Source: Betaproteobacteria bacterium | Lineage (GTDB): Bacteria; Pseudomonadota; Gammaproteobacteria; Burkholderiales; JAEUOS01 | Assembly (NCBI GenBank): GCA_028292405.1 | Contig: JAQGMJ010000087.1 | Span: forward strand, 202,295 to 266,294 | Direction of reading: 5' to 3' | DNA length: 64,000 nucleotides | In this document: in pieces, positions 8,071 to 16,433 of the stretch | Position numbering within the stretch: position 1 is the stretch's first letter | Layout: every line of letters starts with the position of its first letter | Notes under the pieces: model-generated | Database searches by the model: none | The model's input: the letters and a program-made list of their open reading frames with translations, nothing else | What the model was told of the DNA's origin: nothing | Program-made: the position numbers and the translations under genes

Positions 8071-9571
8071 GGTCCACCATCGCTTGGCCGATCTCCTGCC
8101 GGCTGGCGGGCTGCGGGAATTCGGCGACGATGCGCCCGCGCACCATCACGCCGATGCGGTCGGCCAGGGACATCACCTCGTCCAGGTCTTCGCTGATCAG
8201 CAGCACGGCCGCGCCTGCATCGCGCGCCGCCAGCAGGCGGCCGTGCACCTCGGCCGAAGCGCGCACGTCCAGGCCGCGACTCGGGCTGTGCGCCAGCACC
8301 AGCTTGGGCGCCTTGCTGAACTCGCGCGAGATCACCAGCTTTTGCGCATTGCCGCCGGAGAGCAGCGCCGCCTTCTGGCGAATCGAGCGCACGCCCTGCA
8401 CATCGAAGGCTTTCACCGCTTCCTTCGCATCTGTTTCCATTTTCGACTTCGCCAGTTTCCAGAAGCTGCCGTAGCGCCCCGCGTGCACCTGGCCGATGCC
8501 GAAATTTTCCGCCACTGAAAGCCCGCCGGCCAGCGCCAGGCCGTAACGGTCGGCCGGGATGGTGGCGATCTGCATTTCGCGGCGCTCGCTGGTGCTGGCG
8601 GCCTTCAGGTCGCCCAGGCCTTCGAGTTCCATGCTGCCGTCGAGCAGCGCGGGGAGGCCCATGATGGCGTTGGCCAGTTCGCCCTGGCCGTTGCCGCCGA
8701 CCCCGGCCAGGCCGTAGATTTCGCCGGCGCGCACTTGCAGGTTGACACCGTTCAGCGCAATGCCGGCGCCTGAGGACTTCAACTCGCGCACCCCTAGGCG
8801 CACCTCGCCCGGCGTGCGGCTTTCGCGCTTTGGCGAGGTGATCGCCTCGCCCACGGTCAGGCGCACCAGTTCGGCGGCCTGCGTGACTTTGGGATCGACA
8901 GTGTCGATGGTGCGCCCGCCACGCATCACGGTGACGCGGTCGGCATAGGTTTTCACGTCCGCCATCTTATGGGTGACCAAAATGACGGCGGAGCCGCGCC
9001 GCGCCAGTTGCGCCACGGTGGAGAGCAGGCGTTCGGACTCCTGGTCGGTGAGTACTGCGGCGGGCTCATCGAGGATCAATATCTTCGCGCCCGCCAGCAG
9101 CACCTTGAGAATCTCGACGCGCTGCTGTTCGGCCACCGACAACTGGGCCACGCGTTTGGTGGGGTCGAGTTCGAAGCCGAGTTCGGCGGCGGTTTCGCGG
9201 ATCGCCGTTTCCATGCGCCTGAGCTTGCTTCGATAGCTGCCGTCTTCCCGGCTGATCGGATTGCCCAGCAGGATGTTTTCCGCCGCCGTAAAGGGGCGCA
9301 CCAGCTTGAAGTGCTGGTGGACCATGCCGATGTGGTGGCGCGCCGCGTCGCTCGGGCCGGCCAGGCGCACCGGATTGTCGTCGAGGAACATCTGCCCGGC
9401 CTCGGGGGCGTACAGGCCGGCGGCAATGTTCATCAGCGAGGACTTGCCGGCGCCGTTTTCCCCCAGCAGGGCATGCACTTCGCCCCATTCGGCGGAAAAG
9501 GCGGCGTTGTCGAGCGCGACAAAGCCATCGAAGGTCTTGCGTATGCCGGTAAGTTGCAGGGCGACGGGCAT
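8063..9571 (-). CDS. ABC transporter ATPase with two nucleotide-binding domains
   Basis: The 502-residue protein contains two ABC domains, as is usual for sugar and nucleoside importers of this type. The first is complete: Walker A GENGAGKSS near residue 38, signature LSVAEQQRVEI, Walker B ILILDEPAAVLT and the H-loop VILVTHKM. The second is degenerate as in NupO-like proteins: its P-loop reads GVGGNGQGELAN, its signature is LSGGNAQKLVI, and the Walker B aspartate-glutamate is replaced in LVLAHSPSRGLD. It energises import through the permeases encoded just downstream, with overlapping reading frames. The gene lies 137 bases after the dioxygenase small subunit on the same strand. Confidence 0.92.
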   Translation of the reverse strand: MPVALQLTGIRKTFDGFVALDNAAFSAEWGEVHALLGENGAGKSSLMNIAAGLYAPEAGQMFLDDNPVRLAGPSDAARHHIGMVHQHFKLVRPFTAAENILLGNPISREDGSYRSKLRRMETAIRETAAELGFELDPTKRVAQLSVAEQQRVEILKVLLAGAKILILDEPAAVLTDQESERLLSTVAQLARRGSAVILVTHKMADVKTYADRVTVMRGGRTIDTVDPKVTQAAELVRLTVGEAITSPKRESRTPGEVRLGVRELKSSGAGIALNGVNLQVRAGEIYGLAGVGGNGQGELANAIMGLPALLDGSMELEGLGDLKAASTSERREMQIATIPADRYGLALAGGLSVAENFGIGQVHAGRYGSFWKLAKSKMETDAKEAVKAFDVQGVRSIRQKAALLSGGNAQKLVISREFSKAPKLVLAHSPSRGLDVRASAEVHGRLLAARDAGAAVLLISEDLDEVMSLADRIGVMVRGRIVAEFPQPASRQEIGQAMVDHA

Positions 9572-9708
9572 GGGGCTGGAAGCGAAAACAGGGGAGGGGC
9601 GAAAGTAAAGCGGCCTGAAATCAATCTCCTATTGCGTTAGCAATATCCAGGCCCATTTCCCGGTTTTGGTGCGTGCCGCGTCGTTTCGAACGCGCCGTTG
9701 CGCTTGCC

Positions 9709-10200
9709 TCAGATCGGGGTGGACAGCATGTTGGGAATGCTGAAGGTATCGACGATCACGTTGCGCTCGACGAACAGTGCCTGCCCGCTCTCGATGCGGA
9801 TGGTATCCATGTAGGCGCCCACGCCAAAAAGCTGGCTGATGCCGCCCTGGTCGGTGGTATAGAGGGCGTAGCCGGAATCGGCGCGGAAAGTGCCGTCGGC
9901 ATTTTTCGCCAACTGCGGCAGACCGGTGACATGCTGGTCGCGATGGATATTCACCACATTGGCCTGACGCAGCGACAGCACGCGGTCGTGCATCATGTTC
10001 TTGTTGTCGCACTGGAACAGTTTCAGCGGCAGCTTGCGCTCGTAATTCTCGCGCGATAGCACGTAATAGCGGCCGTCGTCGGCGAAGCAGTCCACCCACT
10101 CTTCCAAGCGGCTGGCATCGAGCAGGTTGACCGTGCGCGAGAGCAGCTGCGAAATCGCGAAGTAATCGCCAAAACTCGCCTCGAAGCTCGCTGCGCTCAT
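9709..10200 (-). CDS. Aromatic-ring-hydroxylating dioxygenase small (beta) subunit
   Basis: The 163-residue protein matches the beta subunit of Rieske dioxygenases, an NTF2-like fold that stabilises the alpha3-beta3 hexamer. Recognisable segments are LLDASRLEEWVDCFADDGRYYV near residue 27, which lines the subunit contact, and the stretch NMMHDRVLSLRQANVVNIHR. Its ATG overlaps the stop of the large-subunit gene by four bases (ATGA), giving coupled, equimolar expression. It has no catalytic metal of its own. The substrate cannot be deduced. Confidence 0.87.
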   Translation of the reverse strand: MSAASFEASFGDYFAISQLLSRTVNLLDASRLEEWVDCFADDGRYYVLSRENYERKLPLKLFQCDNKNMMHDRVLSLRQANVVNIHRDQHVTGLPQLAKNADGTFRADSGYALYTTDQGGISQLFGVGAYMDTIRIESGQALFVERNVIVDTFSIPNMLSTPI

Positions 10201-11498
10201 GCGGCCGCCTTTTGCAAGGGTGTTTGCGCGGCGGCCTGCTTGGCCATTTCGGCACTGCCCGGTTCGATACCCATCAGCTCGCAGTAATAGCTCCAGAAGC
10301 CGCGCACCGGCATTTCGCTGATCAGGTTGCCCGAATCGCGGATTTCGCCCTTGCCGCCGACCTCCACGATCGCATGCTGGTCCTGCGCGGTGAAGGAAGC
10401 CTTGTGGACGATCTCCACCGCCTCGCCGTCTTCCATCGAAATGTAGCCGCCGGGGCCGCAGAGGTTGGCCTGCAGCAAGCGGTGATCGGTCATCGCCTGG
10501 TCGTCGTCCTCATAGCCGAAATAGGTCCAGTAAAGCTCCATCTCGTTCAGGCCGCGGGTGCGGATCTGCCGCGTGCACAGGGAATTGGCGATCTGCTGGA
10601 ACACCACGCCGGGGAATACCGAAAGAATCACCAGGGTCACCGGGTCGGCGAACTCCTTCTTGTTCTGCAGCATCGCGGTGTCGCGCAACTGGTACTCGGA
10701 CTGGAACACCTTCTTGGTGTCGCTATAGCCCGCGTTCGCTTCGGCGTCGTCGGTGCCCAGCTGGTTGAAGGTGATGTTGTGGCGATGCTTGCGGTCCAGC
10801 TTGGCGCCGCCGACCTGGCTCAAGCGATAGAGGCCAAAGGTGGCGTGGAACATGTGCAACAGGCCGCCATGGTTCGGGTCGCGCACATTGTCGTTGTACA
10901 GCTTCCAGTTGCCGAAAATGCGCTGGCGCTGGTAGCCCAGCACCTTGATCTTTTTGGCGAACAGGCGGTCGATCTCGTACACCACCGGCGCGTCGAGGTA
11001 GTCGAGCAGCGGCTCGGCCTGCGCAGAGAAGGTGGCGAAGATGATGCCCTTGTAGACCTCGACCTTGAGTTCATCCAGGTGGATCTTGCTCTTATCGAAG
11101 TCCGCTGGCATGCCGCCCTCGCCTTTCATGCCGCGCTGGAAAGGCACGCTCTCCAGTTGGCCGGCGAGCGAGTAGCGCCACTGGTGGTAGATGCAGCTAT
11201 GGTCCTTCGCATTGCCGCAGGCTTCGCGGCGCAGCACCGCGCCGCGATGTTTGCAACGGTTGACCAGGGCGTGAACTTTGCCCTGCTCGTCGCGGCTTAC
11301 CAGGATGGGCGTATCACCGATCACCGTGGTAATGAAGTCGCCGGCGCTCGGCAACTCTGCTTCCAGGCCGAGGTAGTTCCACGTCGGCCCGCGAAAAATG
11401 CGCTCCTGCTCCTGGGCATAGACCTCGGGGCTGTGATACATCGCGAAGGGAATTCGCGACAAATCCTTGGCCGGCCAGGAGATGGTCTGGGTTTCCAT
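10197..11498 (-). CDS. Rieske dioxygenase large (alpha) subunit
   Basis: The 433-residue protein carries the Rieske iron-sulfur ligands C82 and H84 (NRCKHRGA) and C102 and H105 (SCIYHQW). The mononuclear iron site is marked by DPNHGGLLH, with H210 and H215 as ligands and D207 as the bridging aspartate. Such enzymes cis-dihydroxylate aromatic rings or cause dealkylation or dehalogenation. The length and the presence of a beta subunit fit an alpha3-beta3 oxygenase of the benzoate/anthranilate branch, but this is a loose placement. No ferredoxin or reductase gene is found near it, so its electron donor must be encoded elsewhere. Confidence 0.92.
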   Translation of the reverse strand: METQTISWPAKDLSRIPFAMYHSPEVYAQEQERIFRGPTWNYLGLEAELPSAGDFITTVIGDTPILVSRDEQGKVHALVNRCKHRGAVLRREACGNAKDHSCIYHQWRYSLAGQLESVPFQRGMKGEGGMPADFDKSKIHLDELKVEVYKGIIFATFSAQAEPLLDYLDAPVVYEIDRLFAKKIKVLGYQRQRIFGNWKLYNDNVRDPNHGGLLHMFHATFGLYRLSQVGGAKLDRKHRHNITFNQLGTDDAEANAGYSDTKKVFQSEYQLRDTAMLQNKKEFADPVTLVILSVFPGVVFQQIANSLCTRQIRTRGLNEMELYWTYFGYEDDDQAMTDHRLLQANLCGPGGYISMEDGEAVEIVHKASFTAQDQHAIVEVGGKGEIRDSGNLISEMPVRGFWSYYCELMGIEPGSAEMAKQAAAQTPLQKAAA

Positions 11499-11541
11499 AT
11501 CTAACTCCTCAGGGAAAACAGGAAGCGCAGGCGAGCGGCGG

Positions 11542-11958
11542 TCAATCCCGCGCGCGCGCCACGGCCTCGACTTCGATCAAAAAGCTTTCCTTCACCAGCC
11601 GGTCCACCACCAGCAGGGTGTTGGGCGGGTAGACGGCGGTCTTGAACAGCTTGGGGAACAGCGCGGCGCGCAACGGCATGAACTTTTCGATGTCCTGCGA
11701 GTGCACCAGGAAGGTGTTGAACTTGATCACGTCGTTGTAATCCAGGCCGACCGATTTCAATACCTTGCCGAGGTTGTCGAACACGCACTGGAATTGCGCG
11801 GCGAAGTCGTGCACGCCGACTACTTCGCCTTTTTCGCCCACCGCCAGCTGACCAGCAATGAAATAAAGCTCGCCCGCCTTCACGCGGGTGAGATGGGAAT
11901 ACAGGCCTTGCGCCGGAGGCGCGCCTTCCGGGTTCAGGTATTCGACGCCGTTGCTCAT
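11542..11958 (-). CDS. RidA/YjgF family deaminase
   Basis: The 138-residue protein has the chorismate-mutase-like RidA fold: YLNPEGAPPAQGLYSHLTRVKAGELYFIAGQ at the N-terminus, QFQCVFDNLGKVLKSVG in the middle and the C-terminal LLVVDRLVKESFLIEVEAVA. General RidA proteins hydrolyse reactive enamines and imines; some pathway-specific members, such as 2-aminomuconate deaminase, act in breakdown of aminoaromatics. The canonical Arg of RidA (in the R-x-C/A-V-x-V segment) is not clearly present here, since the aligned stretch reads PPNTLLVVDRLV. Placement between the amidohydrolase and dioxygenase genes favours a dedicated deamination step. Confidence 0.85.
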   Translation of the reverse strand: MSNGVEYLNPEGAPPAQGLYSHLTRVKAGELYFIAGQLAVGEKGEVVGVHDFAAQFQCVFDNLGKVLKSVGLDYNDVIKFNTFLVHSQDIEKFMPLRAALFPKLFKTAVYPPNTLLVVDRLVKESFLIEVEAVARARD

Positions 11959-11996
11959 TGAAATCTCCTTGTGTGATGGTTCGGGTCCGGCGCGGC

Positions 11997-13355
11997 TTAT
12001 TGGACCAGCTTGCCGCCGCCGGTTTCCTCGTCGTATTCAAACACACCATTGAGAAATACCTTTTGGCGCTCATACCACTTGCGCCTGCGCGGGCGCGGCG
12101 GGGTGCGGTCGATCGGCTCGCCGCCCTTGAAAATGAAATCGAAATTCTTCGGCTTTTGCAGCAGGCGAATGTCCGCCGTCGGGTCGCCCGGCACCACAAG
12201 GATGTCGGCGAAGCGCCCGGCTTCGAGCTTGCCGACTTCATGACCGTAGCGTTTCATCAGGCAGGTGGGCAGCAGGGTGTTGGCGTGGATCGCCTGCAGC
12301 GGCGTCATGCCGAGCACGTCGACGAAAATCTGCATTTCGCGCGCATGCCACTGGCCGTAGGGCACCGGCGACCAGCCGGATTCGCTGCCGGCGAGTATCG
12401 GTACACCGGCGGCGTAGGCGCGCTTGAGATTCACCGAAGCCGCCTCGACCTCGCGCCGGAAGGCGGCGGTACCGGAAGCGCCGGCCGTCTCCTGATTCGC
12501 GTCGATCAGGTTCACCAGCAAGGTGAGTGTCGGCGTGATTACGCACTTGTTTTTCAGCGCGGCCTCGATGCCTTCGTCGTCTATATAGGAGGCATGAAAC
12601 AGGTTGTCGAAGCCCGCGCGCGCCGCTTCCAGCACGGAGTCGCGCGAGCGCGCGTGCACGCTGCAGATCTTGCCCAGGCGGTGCGTCTCGTCGGCGATGA
12701 TCCTGAACTCTTCCAGGGTAAAGGCGGAGGAGCCGAGTGCGTCCGGGGTGATCAGATTGTCGTTGGAGCCGGAGACCTTGATGGCATCAACCTCGTCTTT
12801 CACCTGCAGGCGGATGGCTTCGATCAGGTCTTCCTTTGTCTTGATCAGTACCGCGCTCTGGCCGATCGGGAACTCCATGGTGCTGGGAAACGAATCTTCC
12901 AGCCCCTGGTGGTTGGTCAGTTGCTTGCCGGAGATGGTGAGGCGCGGGCCGTCGAACATGCCGGTATCGATGGCGTCGCGCACCGCCTGCCCCACCGCAT
13001 AAGTGGTGGCGGCGTCGAAGGCGCTGGTGACGCCGGCCTGCAGCACCTTTTTTGCGTAGTACAGCGCCTTGGCGGTGCGGAACTCCACCGGCGTATAAAG
13101 CGCGTTTTCCTCCTCGGTGCGTGCTTCGCCGAAGGAGATGTGGATGTGCGCGTCGACCAGACCGGGCATGATGCAGCGGCCCGGCAGGTCGATCACCTCA
13201 TAGGCAGCCGTCGTATATTGCGCGGGCAGCGCCGGCGCGCGGCCGACCCAGACGATGCGCTCGCCTTCGGTGACGACGGCGCCGTTGTCGATCGGCGGAT
13301 TCAAACTGCCGTCGATCACCTTGCCTTTGAGCAGGTAGCCTTTCTTTTGGCTCAT
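11997..13355 (-). CDS. Metal-dependent amidohydrolase family protein
   Basis: The 452-residue protein starts MSQKKGYLLKGKVIDG at an ATG at 13355 that overlaps the stop of the hydrolase gene (ATGA). The metal-binding signature MPGLVDAHIHISFG follows a beta-sandwich of about 60 residues. A probable carboxylated-lysine position lies in DEVDAIKVSGS, histidines in CSVHARS and NLFHASYID, and the late metal Asp region in ILAGSESGW. This is the pattern of imidazolonepropionase-like or prolidase-like amidohydrolases that open cyclic amides or cleave C-N bonds. It is likely the ring-opening or amide-cleaving enzyme of the island. The C-terminus has a basic patch PPRPRRRKWYERQK. Confidence 0.87.
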   Translation of the reverse strand: MSQKKGYLLKGKVIDGSLNPPIDNGAVVTEGERIVWVGRAPALPAQYTTAAYEVIDLPGRCIMPGLVDAHIHISFGEARTEEENALYTPVEFRTAKALYYAKKVLQAGVTSAFDAATTYAVGQAVRDAIDTGMFDGPRLTISGKQLTNHQGLEDSFPSTMEFPIGQSAVLIKTKEDLIEAIRLQVKDEVDAIKVSGSNDNLITPDALGSSAFTLEEFRIIADETHRLGKICSVHARSRDSVLEAARAGFDNLFHASYIDDEGIEAALKNKCVITPTLTLLVNLIDANQETAGASGTAAFRREVEAASVNLKRAYAAGVPILAGSESGWSPVPYGQWHAREMQIFVDVLGMTPLQAIHANTLLPTCLMKRYGHEVGKLEAGRFADILVVPGDPTADIRLLQKPKNFDFIFKGGEPIDRTPPRPRRRKWYERQKVFLNGVFEYDEETGGGKLVQ

Positions 13356-14179
13356 GCGCCCTCCCTGGGCAAGGCCCCGTCGAAAAACTGCCGCGCCAGG
13401 CTCAAAAAGACGTCGGTGCGCTCGAAGGCCACCGAGTGGGAGCAATCGGTCAGCAGTGCCAGGTCGGCGTGTTTGAGCTTGGCCGCGATCTCGATCGAGC
13501 TGCTTGGCGGAAACGCCGTGTCCTCGCGCCCGTGCAACAACAGCACCGGGCAGTGGATTTTCGCGAGGGTCTCTGACGCGAGCACCGCCGCCTGCACGTA
13601 TTGGGCGGCGTCGCCGGCGAACATGGAATTGAAGTACTCCGCATACCCCGGCGCGAACACCACCGGCTCGCGCGCGGCGAGGTAAGCCTCGTCGATCACC
13701 GAGGTGTCGTGGATCAGGCCGGAGAGCGCGGCCACCAGCTCTTCGCGGGTGGTCGGGCAGGTCCAGCAGCGGCGCGTGGTGTCGGCGGGCGTAAACGGCG
13801 CGCCCATGGTGCCGGTGGTCATCACCGCGGCGACGCGCGGCTCGCGCGCGGCGAGCGTGAGCGCCAGCGAACCGGAAATCGAGTGTCCGAGCACGCCCAC
13901 TTCGTTGCCCGGCATGCGCGAGAGCATGGCGGCGGACTGGCGTGCCCACAACGCGTAGTCGAAATACGGCGGCGCGGGTTTGCGCCCACTTTTGCCGAAG
14001 CCGATCAGGTCCATCGCGTAAACCTCGAAGTGCTCCGCCAACGGCTCCAGAACACGGCGCCAGTTGCCGATGGACGAAGCGCCCGGCCCGGAACCGTGGA
14101 TCAACAGCAGCGGCCGGCCACGCCCGAGGTGGTAATAGGTGACCGGCAAGCCCTCGAACTCGAATTGCGCTTCGTTCAT
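13352..14179 (-). CDS. Alpha/beta hydrolase, meta-cleavage-product hydrolase-like
   Basis: Starting at the ATG at 14179, preceded by GAAAGGTTGCA, the protein has 275 residues; an upstream extension reaching 14230 has no good ribosome binding site. The segment LLLIHGSGPGASSIGNW is characteristic of C-C bond hydrolases such as MhpC and BphD. The nucleophile is S100 in GHSISG, an unusual G-x-S-x-S elbow where a glycine is expected two residues after the serine. The acid and base are in LLLHGREDTAFP and DCSHSVAF. It is the first gene of the nine-gene operon. Inference: it hydrolyses a ring-cleavage product or an ester or amide of the imported compound. Confidence 0.84.
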   Translation of the reverse strand: MNEAQFEFEGLPVTYYHLGRGRPLLLIHGSGPGASSIGNWRRVLEPLAEHFEVYAMDLIGFGKSGRKPAPPYFDYALWARQSAAMLSRMPGNEVGVLGHSISGSLALTLAAREPRVAAVMTTGTMGAPFTPADTTRRCWTCPTTREELVAALSGLIHDTSVIDEAYLAAREPVVFAPGYAEYFNSMFAGDAAQYVQAAVLASETLAKIHCPVLLLHGREDTAFPPSSSIEIAAKLKHADLALLTDCSHSVAFERTDVFLSLARQFFDGALPREGA

Positions 14180-14236
14180 TGCAACCTTTCGCCGGTGCCG
14201 CGCAGACGATTTGCGGCATCGCATCATCAATTCAAT

Positions 14237-14269
14237 AATAATCCATTTTTTTAAACAAAAAAGATTATT
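14237..14269. promoter_or_regulatory. AT-rich imperfect palindrome between divergent operons
   Basis: Arms AATAATC (14237-14243) and GATTATT (14263-14269) enclose a T-run/A-run core; 13 of 16 base pairs around the centre at 14253 match. The 80-base stretch here is strongly AT-rich inside GC-rich DNA. It lies 58 bases upstream of the hydrolase ATG and 82 upstream of the GntR ATG, a natural site for a FadR-type dimer and for both promoters. Confidence 0.5.
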
Positions 14270-14350
14270 TTATCTTTTATCCATAAATTAGGGAGTTATG
14301 GAAAATCACCGTGCTACCATCCGCGCCATGCGATATTCGTGACAGGTTCC

Positions 14351-15166
14351 ATGCGCAACACCGAAGACGGACGCACGCTCAACACCCGGGTCTACGACAC
14401 TTTGCGCGGTCACATCATCGGCGGCATGCTGCTGCCGGGGCAGCGGCTGAAGGTGGCCAATCTCGCCGCCGAGCACCAGGTAAGCCCCAATGTCGTGCGC
14501 GAAGCCCTGAACCGCCTGGCGGGCGAGCGCCTGGTCGAAGTGCAGCCGCAATTCGGCTTCGCGGTGCGCGAACTCTCCGCAGACGACCTCAACGACCTGG
14601 TGGACATGCGCGTGATGATCGAAAGCGAAGCCCTGCGCCGCTCGATCGCGCGCGGTGATGTCGCCTGGCAATCCGAAGTGCTGGCCGCGCACCACCGCCT
14701 GTCGCGCGCACCGCTCACCGTGCCGGGTGCCCCAGACGCTTTGAACCCGGACTGGCGCTCGCGCCACGACGAATTCAATTTTGCCATGCTCAAGGCCTGC
14801 GGTAGCCGCCGCCTGTTCCAGATGGTGCGCCAGCTGGCCGAGGCCGCCGAGCTTTACCACCGTGCCCTGCTGCCGCAGACCGGCAAGCAGCGGCCGCTGG
14901 AAGCCGAGCATGCCGAGTTGCTCGCCGCCATTCTCGACGGCGATGCCAAGCGCGCCATCGCCGTGCTCACCGCCCACCTGGAAGCAACGCGCGATGTCAT
15001 GCTGCCGCTGCTGCTGGCGCCGCCCGCACCCGCTCCCCGGCAGACGGCGCCGAAGCGCAGGCAGGCCGTGGTCCAGCGCACCGCCAAAGCCGCACCGAAG
15101 ACGCAAAAGGCCGCGCCTAAAAAGCCGCTCAGCCTGCGCGGCCGCGCCATCAAGCGGGTGTCTTGA
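14351..15166 (+). CDS. GntR family regulator, FCD (FadR) type, with basic Ala/Pro/Lys tail
   Basis: The ATG at 14351 (preceded by GACAGG) gives 271 residues; a GTG at 14339 is possible. Residues about 10-75 form the GntR winged helix (TRVYDTLRGHIIGGMLLPGQ, NVVREALNRLAGERLVEVQP). Residues about 90-215 form an all-helical FCD effector domain with DMRVMIESEALRR and likely metal-binding histidines in HDEFNFAML and HAELLAAI. The last 50 residues are unusual: a proline-, alanine- and lysine-rich tail (APKRRQAV, TQKAAPKKP) resembling histone H1 tails. The gene divides the island and faces the nine-gene operon, so it is the likely regulator. A terminator follows. Confidence 0.9.
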   Translation: MRNTEDGRTLNTRVYDTLRGHIIGGMLLPGQRLKVANLAAEHQVSPNVVREALNRLAGERLVEVQPQFGFAVRELSADDLNDLVDMRVMIESEALRRSIARGDVAWQSEVLAAHHRLSRAPLTVPGAPDALNPDWRSRHDEFNFAMLKACGSRRLFQMVRQLAEAAELYHRALLPQTGKQRPLEAEHAELLAAILDGDAKRAIAVLTAHLEATRDVMLPLLLAPPAPAPRQTAPKRRQAVVQRTAKAAPKTQKAAPKKPLSLRGRAIKRVS

Positions 15167-15200
15167 ACCGACCACACGCATATCCGGTCCGCTAAAACAA

Positions 15201-15225
15201 AAGGGAGGCCTGGGCCTCCCTTTTT
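15201..15225. terminator. Bidirectional Rho-independent terminator
   Basis: GGGAGGC and GCCTCCC pair around a CTGG loop, followed on the plus strand by TTTTT and flanked by AAAA on the other side. It lies between the GntR gene and the convergent BMP binding-protein gene and can serve both. Confidence 0.88.
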
Positions 15226-15289
15226 CATGCATCCGGCCCGGCGGGTCGTGGCGCATCCCTGCACCACAACCCGCGCCGGCCTCCCTGCG

Positions 15290-16384
15290 CTACTTCTGCG
15301 TGATGACCCCTGGCACATACCAGTCCATTTTCCATAGGTCGCCGTCGCCCAATACCGCGCCGGCGGCCACCCTCTCCTTGCCGTCCTTGTCCTTCAGCGG
15401 CCCGGCGTAGATTTCCTTGCCCTTCATCAGCGCGTCGCGCTCTTTCATGATGATCGCGGCCTTGTCTTTCGGCACGGCCGGGCCGCAGCAGGCGATGTCG
15501 GTACCGCCGGCGGACATGGGAATGAAGGCGCCGTAAGGCGAAGGCTTCCAGCCGCCGGCCATGATCTTCTTCAGCTCGGGGGCGAGGAACTTGTCCCACA
15601 CCCAGACGGAAGAGCAGACAGTGGCCTTGGGGGCGAACTGCCGCATGTCGCGATGGTGGCCGGTGCCGACCTTGCCGCGTTCTTGCGCCACGATCTGCGG
15701 GGTCGGCGTATCGACGTGCTGGCCGAGGGCGTCGGCGCCCTGGTCGATCAGCGCGGTGGCGGCGGCGCGCTCTTTCACCGGGTCATTCCAGGCGCCGGTA
15801 TAGATGACGGTGGTGGTGGCTGCCGGGTTGATCTTCTGCGCGCCCATTTCAAACGCATTGACGGTCCAGATCACCGGGCCGAAGGGGTTGGCGGCGACGA
15901 AGCCGAGCTTGCCGGTCTTCGAGGCGGCGGCGGCGGCCATGCCGCAGAGGTATTGGCTCTGGTAGGTGCGGCCGTAGAAGGACTCGAGGTTGGGCGCGTT
16001 GGTGGTGCCCGAGCCGTTCAGGAACGCGACGTCGGGATACTTGGCCGCGAGGTCCTTGAAGGCGTCGGAATAGCCGAAGGCGGTGCCGATGATGATGTTG
16101 GCGCCGCGCTGGATGAACTTCTCGGCGGCGGGCTTGATGACCGAAGCGTCTTCCGGCACCTTCTCGACAAACGCGATCTTCATGCCGATCGCCTTCTCCG
16201 TCTTGATGCGCGCCTCGTCGAAGGCCTGGGTCCAGCCGCCGTCGTTCTTGGCGTCGAAATACAGCATGGCGATTTTCGGCGGTCCCTTGAGGGTGAAGCC
16301 ATCGGCCTGGGCCTGGCCGCTCACGGCCAGCGAACCCACGGCGGCCAGCGCACCCCAAAGCATCGATACCCATCTATTTTTCAT
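15290..16384 (-). CDS. BMP family ABC transporter substrate-binding protein
   Basis: The start is placed at the ATG at 16384 because AGAGGATCA precedes it at good spacing; an adjacent in-frame ATG at 16387 is closer to the ribosome binding site. The 364-residue precursor has a signal peptide ending VSGQAQA. The mature part has the Bmp/Med fold: KIAMLYFDAKNDGGWTQAFDEAR, a GANIIIGTAFGYSDAF hinge segment, PDVAFLNGSG and GRTYQSQYLCGMAAA. No lipobox cysteine is seen, so it is soluble in the periplasm. It is the only binding protein of this class in the window, which makes it the natural partner of the ATPase and permeases at 5930-9571. Confidence 0.9.
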   Translation of the reverse strand: MKNRWVSMLWGALAAVGSLAVSGQAQADGFTLKGPPKIAMLYFDAKNDGGWTQAFDEARIKTEKAIGMKIAFVEKVPEDASVIKPAAEKFIQRGANIIIGTAFGYSDAFKDLAAKYPDVAFLNGSGTTNAPNLESFYGRTYQSQYLCGMAAAAASKTGKLGFVAANPFGPVIWTVNAFEMGAQKINPAATTTVIYTGAWNDPVKERAAATALIDQGADALGQHVDTPTPQIVAQERGKVGTGHHRDMRQFAPKATVCSSVWVWDKFLAPELKKIMAGGWKPSPYGAFIPMSAGGTDIACCGPAVPKDKAAIIMKERDALMKGKEIYAGPLKDKDGKERVAAGAVLGDGDLWKMDWYVPGVITQK

Positions 16385-16433
16385 CATTGATCCTCTTTTA
16401 AGTGTGGTGCGAAAAACAAAAACGAAAACACGC

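Noticed and set aside
11997..14219. A single 740-residue fusion of a hydrolase-like and an amidohydrolase protein
   Set aside because: The first 288 codons are out of frame with the true hydrolase gene. Two separate starts with a 4-base overlap fit both families.
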